This document shows positions 1-11,400 of a stretch of DNA of 64,000 bases, one piece after another. Origin of the DNA: Kryptolebias marmoratus (lineage: Eukaryota > Chordata > Actinopteri > Cyprinodontiformes > Rivulidae); NCBI RefSeq assembly GCF_001649575.2, contig NC_051438.1, forward strand, positions 24,556,450-24,620,449. The letters run 5' to 3'. Both the position numbers and the translations under genes were made by a program. Each line of letters opens with the position of its first letter. Within the stretch, counting starts at the first letter, position 1. The notes beneath the pieces are model-generated. The model did not search any database. It worked only from the letters and a program-made list of their open reading frames with translations, and was not told the DNA's origin.

Positions 1-1183
1 GTGTGTGTTTATGAGTTTGGAAAGAAAGAAAAACTGTTTAAAGGGATTAACTAAGATAAGATTTTGGTTTCAGCTGTTTTCCATTTAGGCGCTCGCTGAA
101 AGATGAGTTCTCTGAAGACGCTGAGACCAAACAATAAAAAATAAACGGTAGAAATTGGATTGATGTGAGACATGAATGAAACTTTACAAGCCATCATTGC
201 TTTTAGTGCCCCTTCCTTAGGGTGGACAGAAAACAGTTTAGAAAGGTGTGTTTTAAGAACCACATGACCGTAAATGACAGATTAAAAATAATCGAGTAAC
301 ATCAGTTTTTGTTTTGTTTTTATGCCATTTATTTTTGCACAAATTGTTAAAGAAGGACAATGTACAAATATATTTTTATAAATAACTCTTACAATGCTCT
401 TTTTTTTCTGTTGCTTCCTGATATATCTGCAAAGTACAAACCAGAGCTTCTACTTGCTTTTTATTTTTTCCAAGAAAAAACTAATATGATCCCTGTGATG
501 TTCTGTTACTGTGATTTAAAAACACAACATGGATCCAACCAACACTTTAAGTGGTTGTTTTAAAAAATACATTAAGTTTAAGATGATAAATTACCAATGT
601 ATCAAACCCTAACTGTGTTTCTTGCAGACTTACCCTTTTCATTTTAATGTTTTATCTTCTCATTATTAACTCTTTTAAGTAAAATAGCCCTCTTATCATG
701 TTAAACCTTTTAATGCATCAAAGCTAATGGACTGCCTCTAAACAAACTGTGTAAATGTGCACTTACCACTTCTTTGTACCTGAGATGAGATTAGGATTGA
801 AGTTAAAGAATAATTTAGATAATTTAGGAGTGCTTTGGATGATACAAAAAGTTCCCGCAACCTATTGGCTCGCAAAACATTGTAAATGCTAAATTAAGAC
901 TGAAAAAAGAAGGTGTGTTTCTAATTTATTTTATTCTTGACATGTTTATTTTTCCATATAATTGGGCATTATATTGCATGAATGGATTTTGTGTTCTAGT
1001 CATCATGTAAGCTATGTAGCAAATACTATGTTCATGTCTTTGTAAGATACTGTATATGAGCTGACAAAATATACAAATTTTATCGATTTATCTTTGTATC
1101 GACAATCTTGTACAGTCCGTCATCATTTAGTTCAAAAAAATATTTTCCCTAAACATTGTAATCATGTTTTTGGTGCCATTAAA
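1..1183 (+). other. Possible 3' UTR of a plus-strand gene lying left of the window
   Basis: No coding exon is visible. The stretch is AT-rich, with several ATTTA-type elements, and ends in an ATTAAA signal at 1178-1183 followed by GT-rich sequence, as at a plus-strand poly(A) site. In human, FGFRL1 lies tail-to-tail with RNF212, so an fgfrl1 3' UTR here would fit the synteny. This is inference from gene order and composition only; plain intergenic DNA is equally possible. Confidence 0.25.
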
Positions 1184-4100
1184 ATGTGATATCTGACTGA
1201 TGGTGTCCATCCTTGGCATCAGGTTCTGATCCTAATTAGAGAAACAACAAGTCCACGTCAGTACAGTACCTTACAGAACCACAGGACCGTCCTGCTTGAA
1301 ATAGTCAAAGCCCCTCAGTTGTGGGTGTTTCATCTGTCTGCAGAGATGACAGATGGACGAGCGTTGCGTGCAGATGGAGGGTGTGAAGGCGCGCCGTCGC
1401 CCTCCTCTCTGACTCATTTAGGAGAGGAAGATGATGAAGGAAAACCCCGCTGAGAGGGTGGGGGCGCTGCAGAAGGCTAGAGGTGGTAACCAGAGAGCAA
1501 CAGTGGATACTTTTCATTTTTATCTCAAAACTTACTCATCAAATTCTTTAAGTAACGTGATGAGTGTTGGGGACAGACGGTCATAATCTATGACTTTCCT
1601 TCAAACCCAAAGTTGTTTCATGATTCGTTGTGTCGACACAAACGCAGCATCAGGATTTTAGGAACTGTTCATTTGTTTTTTTAACAAACCTTTTTCCCAT
1701 ACATATCATACTTCTTTCCTTTTCTTCCATCTAAACAAACTGCACCACTAAAACTTAAAGTCAGAGTTTTGAAACAAAAGGTTAAAATCTCCAATTTAAA
1801 CAAGTACTTTGACCTCATACCTATAAAAATACTTTGGCTGCAGCGTCAACCTGAAATCTACAGGTGACCTCAACTGGAGTCAATTATTAAAAAAAAAACG
1901 ATGCATAACTTTCTAAAGCTGTAATGGTTGAGTAAGAGTGTGGTGGGAGAGAAATTCTATACAGAAAAGAAAAAAAACTACATTTAAAACATCAAGATTT
2001 TACTGTTTTGGAATTCCAGCCATTACAGTTTGACCTTAGGAAAGTTTTTACAAATCCTGAACTCTACAAATGCAGTTCAGCTGGGGTTTTAGATGTGCAA
2101 AAGTTCTGAGTCATCTTCATGCTTTCATCCTTAACTTTTAGCTCTTTTTTTGTTTCATTTCATCCATTTGTCTTCGTTTTTCCATGTTCCTCGATGTCTC
2201 CTTTGAATTTGATTGACTTGAAAGGAGAAGTAAGAAGATGGGGGGGGAGGGGTGATAAAGAGAAACAGGGAGGAGAAGGATGACACAGAGCTGAGCAGCT
2301 GACAGATGTGCTGAGATCACCGCTCCTCTGTCAATGAAAACTGTGAACTAGCTTCTGAACCTCATCGCTCTTTTTCTTTTATTTCCTGAAACTAAATGCA
2401 CCTCCTCTCTGAAGTTAAACTACAATAATTATTTGGAAATTAGAAAGGAGTGCATTTGAAGACATCGCTAAGTGTTTTATGTTTAAAGTGCAGCGCATTG
2501 AATCCCCCTCTGTGTATTTTTGACATCTCCCATGTTTAACTGCGTCGACGCCGGGATTAAAACATTTCCATGAGAGGTCAAGCAAAGAATTCAACAAACA
2601 GTCAAAGGAACAATAAACAGAAAGTATGAGGCGAAGGTTTGTGTTACTCAGAAGAGCAGAGATTAGCCTCTTAAAACATACAGGCACGGATTGAGTCTCG
2701 GCTGAATATCTAAATAATGTTGGAACAAAAAGCACCAAAATGCAGCTGTTATTAAGACTGGAAGCTGTGTTTAGTTTGGAAACTATTTAACATTAAATCG
2801 CTGCTTTTGACCGACAAGATTTTCCATCTTGGGACGAGATGTTTAAATGAACACGTGCACAACTTTTCACAATCAGAACATTTCTTCCTTTTGTTAACAC
2901 TGGACCTTTTATTCTGGATGGAATAGTTTTCCTTGACAATTTAAAATAATTTAGTAGTGATTAGTATTTATTTTTATTTTAATGATTGTTAACTGTAAAT
3001 TTTAATTCAGCTACAGTATTTTAATGGAGGACAGATCTTGAGTTGACTTGAAAGACAAGAGTAACAATTTGATGGGGTTTTTTTGTAAAGAATAGCATAA
3101 ATATAATTAATGTGGTTCTTCTCCAAACTCCTTTCATTTGAATGACTCAGAAACATCAGAAAATTTGCCCTTTACAAGTTTTAATTTGTGTATTTTTATA
3201 GTGTAGTGTAGTTATTCAGACTATCTGTTTAAGTTTTTTTATTAGTGTGGCAACAATACGCTATTGTACTACTAAGTTTGAGCAACAACAACTAGTAATA
3301 ATAATAATAAAAGACTGGGAAAGCTACGTTCCAAATTTTTAATTTATATTTTTTTAAGTTTTAGGTTGTTCTGAATCCAGAGGGAAACTTTTAAAGACCA
3401 TAAATTATAAAATACATAATTAGGAAATGTCTTCTTTTTTTTTAATTTGTTTTAATATTTGATTTGTTTTTTTCTTTAATTTGCTTTTAAAATAAAAACA
3501 GGCAGAATTCTACATTGACTGGTTGATACTGTTTAAATGCAAATTGTAATTTTTAGGGTTTATCTTTTAAAGTTTTAGTTGCAAATTAAAAGAAATCCAT
3601 GATAATATTTACTAAAAAAATCTTTATAGGAATTTGGCTGCTTTTCTGATAACACAATCAACAAACATCTTTTCTCAAGATTGATTTTTTTTTTACGTTT
3701 CTCATTTTTTTTATTTTTTAGCAAGACTTTTTAGGACCTCAGATTGGTTATATCTCATCTGAAACAGCTTCTAAAGGAGTAATCTCATCACAATCATCAG
3801 TTTTTCTTCTCATCTTTTGCAGCCCTGATTCCTCAGTTCAGTAAAATTACTGCGTTTTGACATAAAATTGTCCACTACCAGGACACAGGTTCTGACCTTT
3901 GACCCTTGACTTGAACTTTATGTCAGGATGTGGTGGAAGGGATCTATTGTGCAGTTGGTTGGTTAACAGGGTGTGAACCAGGAGGAGATTCCTGAGTGTT
4001 TGAGTCAACAGCAGCTGTGGTTAGTGATGAAGAGAAGATGCTCAAAGAGCCTTTTAACCATCAACTGGCTTTTCAGTGTGAAAGGAGCACTCAGGTGAAA

Positions 4101-4292
4101 GGAGTCAGTGACCATGAAGGGCTCTCTCCCGTTCACACACAGAAAGCAAAGCCGGCACACATCTGCTCATCGAAACCCAAGAGATGCCTGCACACACTCA
4201 CCTGGACAAGAGAAAGTTTAATGAAGTGCATATGCAAACATGGGCACACAGCTACTTGCAAACACAAAAGCACAAATGCATGCATGCATCTC

Positions 4293-4312
4293 TCACACAC
4301 ACACACACACAC
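4293..4312. repeat. (CA)n microsatellite
   Basis: About ten uninterrupted CA units, preceded by a short TGCA-rich run (4277-4289). It explains the spurious overlapping open frames on both strands. Confidence 0.9.
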
Positions 4313-6112
4313 TTGCAGATGGGAACAACACAGACACCTGGCTGGCATTGAAACGCCGTTCTGTTTGCATACCTCTCCCTCTCTAGTCATCCTTCACGCA
4401 GCCACAAAGCCACCATTAAAACTAAGAAAACAAAAACACAAAAGAAGGGACAACAGGCGGTTTCCATCCCTCTTCCACCTTTCCTCCCTTTCTCCGTAGC
4501 TCTGAGCCAAATGTTTACCTTCCCCCTGTGAAAAGAGAGGGACGCAGACAGACATGGTGAGAAAAGAAAGAAATCTGGCTGAGGGGAAGGAAGCCAGGGC
4601 CTTCAAAGTCTGCAACAGAGCCGTGACAGAAGCCTCCTAATCTCGGTGTTGTCTTTCGGCCCCTTTTTCTCCCTCTACATCCTGCCAAGTTTGTGTCAGA
4701 GTGAGTGTAAGGGAGTAAAAGAGGGGAGGAATTTAACAGTCACTGCGTGAGCATGTGTTACGCAAGCAAAAATGTGCGTGTTGATTCGAGAGAATGATGG
4801 AAAAAGAATGGCAGAAGATATGGAGTGTGCTTGAGTGAGAAAAGGCTGTGTATGATAAGGAAAGGCATGAGTAGATGTATGAAGGGAAAGATAACTTTTC
4901 ACCATCTCTCCAACAATCACTTAAAGAGTCCAGTTTTCAAAGGCAACAGCCAACCTGCCTCAGTTTGAGTGTGGATGGAAGAAAATCCAACTATAGCTCC
5001 CTAATCCTCACCTGTTTCTCTGAGTAACAAAACACAATGCAATGCTACACAAAAGCAGACAAAATGAACATAGGTGAGTGTATGTTGTAAGGACATAAAT
5101 CTGTCTTCGCTGTCCCTTTATAGGCTATAACATTAAAGCTACAAGCAGTGCTTGCATCACCATCGACAAGACTATGCATGCAACCTTCTGAGTGACACTT
5201 TGACATCCTCCACGTATCTTCCTGCATTAACATTCACTGTCACCACAGGAATACATGACTGAAGCAGAATATGATGCCATCTGCTGACTAATCTGTTTCA
5301 CATTAAGTTCAATATTTCTTAAGGACATGGTAGAAACATCTGCTGTTTCAGTCGAACATTCAATTTCAACATCTCTTTCAAGAAGAGACCAACCTGAGAT
5401 CATCATCTCATCCTGTCATTACCAGACATCCTGTGCTACTTCCTGTATAAAACTGAAATCAGATAAAAATCTTTAAAAGACCTTGACTGACTGAAACGGT
5501 CACCTCTTAGTGCTCCTGTGTGATATGTGTGATAACACTGATAAAAAGACAAAAGCGTTTCCTGTTGGATCTTTGTGATCACGTGAGAGTTACAAGTTGG
5601 TGCAAACTGATCAGACAGTACCAGTTCACACTGCTCTCCTCGTAGGATTCGATTTGTTTTTGTTAATACTGAGAAACCAAGAATCTAGGATGGACTCCAG
5701 GTAGATGAGCTGTGTTTGGAGACCAGCACAGTTTGTAAAACTTGACATTTTGCTCCAACAAAAGCTGTTCAATTTTCATAAAGATGCAAAAAGACTTTCC
5801 CAACAGCCTAACAGACCATTCATGAGAACCTATATTTCAAAATTCAACGTCTGATTCAACGTTCATTCAGCATTTGGTACTGATTTATAGCCCAAAGTTA
5901 TTCAAAGAAATATTAAGTTAACCTCTGTGTGATCTTTGCAGGCCTTGACTCCAGTTTCAGAATCTTGGTTTCCTTCACCTCGACTTTCTGGCCTCCCTGC
6001 GTCTCTTTGTATCTCCTATTTCCTCTTTGAAGTCTGTTACCTTTGAGGACCCACTTTCTGGAAACTCCACCAACAAGCTCTACAAGAACCGAACGGCCTG
6101 ACATCAACTCAC

Positions 6113-6192
6113 CCAGCCTTGTGCTCGTCCTGCCCGTCTCACCACTGCTGCAGTCCTCTCCATCCTGGAATCCTCCGCCCTCCTCTTTGTGC
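6113..6192 (-). other. Unassigned candidate exon (80 nt) with good splice sites
   Basis: On the minus strand a pyrimidine-rich acceptor (cttgtttcag) precedes 80 nt, followed by the strong donor GG|gtgagt. Two frames are open across the segment. One reads a Gly/Ser/Glu-rich peptide beginning HKEEGGGFQDGEDC. In that frame it would fit the phase at the end of rnf212 exon 11 (phase 2), so an alternative rnf212 3' exon is conceivable. I do not recognise the peptide. It could instead be part of an unrecognised repeat or an exon of an unknown gene. Confidence 0.25.
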
Positions 6193-7574
6193 CTGAAACA
6201 AGACAATCATGTAAGCTAGAAGTCATTACCTTTCCGAAATCATCATAAATCCAAAGGGAAGATGCTCACCTTCCTTTGTCCGACACAGGTTCTCACTTTT
6301 CTCCTGAAGTCCGTTCAGAGTGTTGACGTGTCTCACCTTTCAGTTCTCACTACTCTGGGTTTACAAACTCTTGTTAAAGATGACCATTTTTTGTATTATT
6401 TAAAGGTTCTTTTAAATCTCTTTCAATTGGAATCATTTGTTTTAACATAACCCTCTTGATTTTTTTAGCATGCCCATTTATAATGGTGCAACATAAGGTT
6501 TGGTCCTTTTTTGTTTTTTTCTTGCTGATTGCCAATCTGATGATGGTGGGGAGTAATACTGTGAAGCTTGTGCACTTCTATGATACTTCTATGATACTAA
6601 TAATAACTCTTTATATGAGGCTCACTGTGCAAACAATAGAAGAAATACAAAATGCTTTAATCATTTCTCTATAAAACTCACATTATAATCATGATTTGGC
6701 TCCAGGGTGTAAGAGACCTGACATTCTGAAATAAATCCTTCCTTGTGGACTTTTAGGGGTGCAATTTAAACAAGGTCATTTTTATCAGTCTTCCATCTTT
6801 CAAGCTAAATGTTAAACAGTACAAGTCATTGAGATTACAGATTATCCCCTGTAGGATTACGAAGGAATACTTTCTGAAAGACAAATAGCTCCAGTGTGAA
6901 ATCATTTAGTTCATGTCATGTCTTGCCTAAAGGGGATTACACTTTACAACACCAAAGGTACAAGACTGAAATGCAGAGTGACAAAGTGTGAAGTCTGAAT
7001 CAGATTAAGGGAGAAGCTTCTCTCTCTCCCTCATGAAGACACACAAACGCACGCGCGCGCACATACACAAAGTAAAGACGGATGGAGGCTGAGAGAGGTA
7101 ACAATCTGTGGGAACACGCTGCTGAATAATTACCACTGACATCAGAATAGTTTTCTTTAGCTCTCTGAAGTGGCAGAGCTCATTTGTACAGCCTGAGGCG
7201 ATGCAGAAGTGGGTGCGTGTGAATGAGCACAGGAGAAAGTAGCAGAGGAAGCAAGATGAACAAAAAGAATGAAAATGGAATGTCTTTGTGTCTGGATTTG
7301 TTTTGATATTCTCAAAATGACAAAACAGACACAAAACACATCCCTCATTATTGGTGTGAGAGGAACAGTCCAGTGGATCCCCCACCGTATGACTCTGTTT
7401 CTGCATAAGGAAAGGATTATACTGATTTAGTCCTCTTCCAGTCAATGTGTGACACTATGACAGCTTAGGCTGCCCCAGGGTGCCATTTCTCTCTAGGTGG
7501 ACCTTAAAAAACAGGAAACGACTTCTCACCGGAGCACAGAAGAGGATCAGGCCTACTGACTCTGTACAAAACTT

Positions 7575-7597
7575 CACACACACACACACACACACAC
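7575..7597. repeat. (CA)n microsatellite
   Basis: About eleven CA units in intergenic DNA 3' of rnf212. Confidence 0.9.
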
Positions 7598-8230
7598 GAG
7601 TGCCAGAATGTTGCTTGTACAGGCCCAGAACACACACACGCAGTCACACCTGAGCCCTCTTCAATAGACATTATTCAACACCCTGACAACAGGGGACAAT
7701 AGAGGCAAAAACGCTGGTCTGCTAAGAAAGAACGGACCTGTCTGAACACATCGGGCTTCCTCGCCATCCGCTTCATCGCATGAGCGTTTCCTTGCTGCAA
7801 TGACTTCAGGTGATATCATGTTTCTATAAGGATACATGCCTCTTTGTCTTCCCTCGCAGCTGTTTTGTAACAGATTTAAGGGTGAAAAAGCAAGTTGCAT
7901 AACTAAAGTTACATCCGGCATGGCAGGACTGTGGAAGCTGCAGCTGAGGGCAGTTAACGGAGTTCCTTCAGGACTTGGTAGTGTCCTGTCGACCTTTACG
8001 TGTTTAAGCCAGTATGCTTTTGTGCACCACATAATCCCAGTTTATCTTTGCAAATTGAACAGGTGCTGGCTGCAGCGTAGTGAGCCTTTGGGTTAAAGGC
8101 TGCAGGGTTCTCTGCTGAAATACTGAAAGTGATTCTTATCATTAGACTTCCAATCAAAGTAGAAGTATTTAATCAAAATATTTGTAGCTGATTAGGTTCA
8201 GACAGAGATAAAAACATATATTTTTACTAG

Positions 8231-8236
8231 TTTATT
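8231..8236 (-). terminator. Candidate rnf212 polyadenylation signal AATAAA
   Basis: AATAAA on the minus strand about 190 nt downstream of the rnf212 stop codon. It is the first canonical signal I see and would give a short 3' UTR. There is no transcript support. Confidence 0.35.
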
Positions 8237-8425
8237 TGATCATTAGTTTGTGTCATGTCATCAGCACATTGTACATAACAACACATTTAATTGCACGTGT
8301 ACTGGAATGTACAGAATGGTTAAAACCAACACGTCATGAATCATAAATACCTCTACAGAGAAGTCAGTGGCCATGTTTACTTCTTCTAGAGGCTTCATGA
8401 TAGTTATCAAATGTTTGTGTTGTTT

Positions 8426-11400
8426 CTAAGGTGGAGGGCCGACCAGAGAGGACATGGAGTGTCTGAAGGAGGCTGGAGGCTTGAAGATCGGAGACCTCCA
8501 CCCAGAACTCTGGCTGTATGGAGACTCTGGGGTCATGGGTGTTACCTGAAAACGGCTAGAAGAAAACAGAAAGACCCGTGTTATCCTGTGTTTACAAGAA
8601 GCAACGTAAGTATGAAATCCTTTTGTCTTCTTCAGATGCAGATAAAACAATTAGGGAAAATCAGACAGGCACTGGATGTTACTGTCATTAAAAGGCACTA
8701 TTAGATTTAAAGCTTTCCTTCTTTGTGTTTGCAGTTTTACTTTGGGAACAACTATAAGAAACTAAAACCAATAAAATCACATTTTTCTCTCAAAGAAAGT
8801 TGAACACATTTCTCTAATCCTTTTTGAACTGCTCCACAAAAATGCAACAGCAATAAAAAAGTGGTCTAATTAAACCAGTAGTGTCAGAATTTCGAATATC
8901 CTGTTTATTTGAAAGAGGAGCGAACTAAGAGCAGATTTCAAATGATCAGACATGAACAGACTTATTATTTTAATTAAACTGAACTGAGATTAAATAGGCC
9001 AAAGGAGAAAATGCAGTTTGCAGTTCAGGTGCCACACAGATGAATTCCACAACCAACAACCCTGGTCACGGAGCAGATAAAGACATTTCTCACCTGACAG
9101 TGGCAGAGTGGGCAGAGTGGGCAGCAGACAGGTTTTGGCTGGATGATCTGTGAGAGATGGTACCTAAACGTAACACCAAATAAATACAGTTAGAGCTTCC
9201 CATGAGTTCTTTTTCTGCTGATGTTTTCAAAACCAGTGTATAAAGCATTATGTTGTTTCTTCTTCAACCACAGGAGCGTACTACATGTGTCAATCGTTTA
9301 GCCCTCCAGGCAGACAAGATAAATGAGTGAATCATCTTCACACAGTCGTACAAAGAAGTTGCTACCAAACATAACAAAACACCCAAAGCATGTAAGCACA
9401 GCTCTGCTGCTCTTAGCTCTGTGATAAATGGAACATGTCATTGTCAAGCTAAAGCTCCATCAATCAGATTCAAAGCATTTTAAGTATCACTGAGTAAATG
9501 TTTCGAAGACATTTTTCTTACAGTAATCAGGCTCTGCCAATAATAATATCTACACATCTCTACAGAAACAGTTTTAAAAATGATGTCACTTTATTTTGCT
9601 TTTATAACAAAACTCCCAGGAGACTAAAAAAAGCCATAAATACAACCATTATATGTTCTGGTTTAATAACTGAACTGCTGATGGCATCACAAGCCTTAAA
9701 CTGGGAACAAAAACACAACTTTCTGATGATTATTTTGGTGCTTGTGGTGTCTGAGATAACTTGTTTTAAAGTACATGTGGAGAGCGATTAGTCTTGAACA
9801 GTGGCAAATAAAGGTGCTATTTTTCAATCAAATTAAGACGGTAGTTTGATGACAAACAGAGCAGAGTGCATACCCATTCGTCCCTCCTGAGGAGGCTTGA
9901 TAATTGACAGTCTAGGCGCAGAGTTGGGCTGGCACACAATAAACAGAGACAGTTAGCGGATTAATCATAAACCTTCATTCCTCATACACCAAATTCTTCG
10001 AGCAAATATCAGGATGCTGTAAAACCTTAATAGATCTCGTTCAACACAACAAAGGACTGCGGGTGAAGTAATGGCACCTACCTTCCTGAACAGACTCCTT
10101 TCATCCACCTCCATGCTTTCAGTGCTGCCAGACAGGAAAGCACACTTCATTAGTTCTGTTGGGATCGGCTGAATGAACGCCACAGTTGGGCCTTAACTGC
10201 TTCCTTCAAGGCATCAGATGTCTATGCACTGGCGACATTAATTTATTCCAAAGTGATGGACAAAAATCACTAATTCCTGAAGTTTGAAGCTGCGTAAAAT
10301 AAAATACTGCAATTGTTGCCAACTAAATTTGTTTAATCTATAACCAAAATGATGACCATACAGATAATAAGGCTTCAAATAATATCTAGAAGCTTGAGCT
10401 GTCCAAACAACAATAACAACGAAGTTGATATTTATATTTACTGAAACTTATTGAAACTAACATTCTAATACATCAAGTCTCTTATGTTTCAAGCAAAAGT
10501 AATCATTTACAATAAATAAAGTGATTCTGTTTTGAATATAAAATACAAATCTGGTACCATCTCTGCTGCTGACTGTTAGCGTCTAAAGCCTTATTAGATT
10601 TGAAAAGAAAACATTTGGACTAATAAAGCTGACACCCAATCAGTGCTAGCCCAATGTTGCGAATGAAACTCAATAGGGATTCTTCACTAAATCCAAGCAA
10701 AGATTAGATTATTCAGCTATGTGTCTGTGTGTAGATAGCCACAGGGCAGGGCAGAACTAAACACAGTTAAAGCTAACATAAGACGTTGGGTTGACCCAGA
10801 GATATTATTCTCAGCACAGTAAAATACCTCCTGTATGCTGTTTGTCTGAGGTACCAAGTGAACTAATGGGCTGACGATTGTGCAACAGAGAGGAAGGGTT
10901 AATGACCTGAACAGATAAGGACAAAAATACTCACATATTAGTTGTGGACGAGTGGCGTGAGAGGGAAACAGGTGAGTTATACGGGATCTGCAGGACTAAA
11001 TTCAAACAAGAAACTCTTACAAATACCCTGCAGACTGTAAGCGACAGAGACGGCACAGGTTATGCAGCAGATGGACATATTTTCTGAAAACATGGAATCG
11101 CGCCAACAGGTCAAAGAGTTTCTAAAGGCAGACGTTAATTTTTCTTTCTTTTTTAAAACTCGTCCGCTCCAACAGGCTGTACTTTCTCTCTTCAGTCGTT
11201 TAAAAGAACAAAAAGCAAGAAGTTTTAACTTGAGCAGCTCACGTTGTTTTACATGAGATGACAAGGAGCACATTCATATATAATCATGTATTACTTCAAT
11301 ACCACAATAATTAAACCATGATTTTAAAATTAAGAATATCAAATCAGAATATTTGTTATTATTTAGTTGTGATAATGATCATTTATGTCTGTCAGAAACA

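Larger units (their letters stand above)
1184..8225. other. Intergenic region left of rnf212
   Basis: No gene is supported. Open frames here are short or run through low-complexity sequence, for example the plus frame at 3996-4499 that crosses a CA repeat. The region holds poly-T/poly-A runs (about 3400-3720), CA microsatellites, and one stretch at about 5925-6200 that looks exon-like on the minus strand and is listed separately. Confidence 0.6.

Noticed and set aside
3996..4499. 167-codon plus-strand open frame
   Set aside because: It runs through CA repeats and His/Cys/Thr-rich low complexity, has no domain, and a similar frame is open on the other strand.
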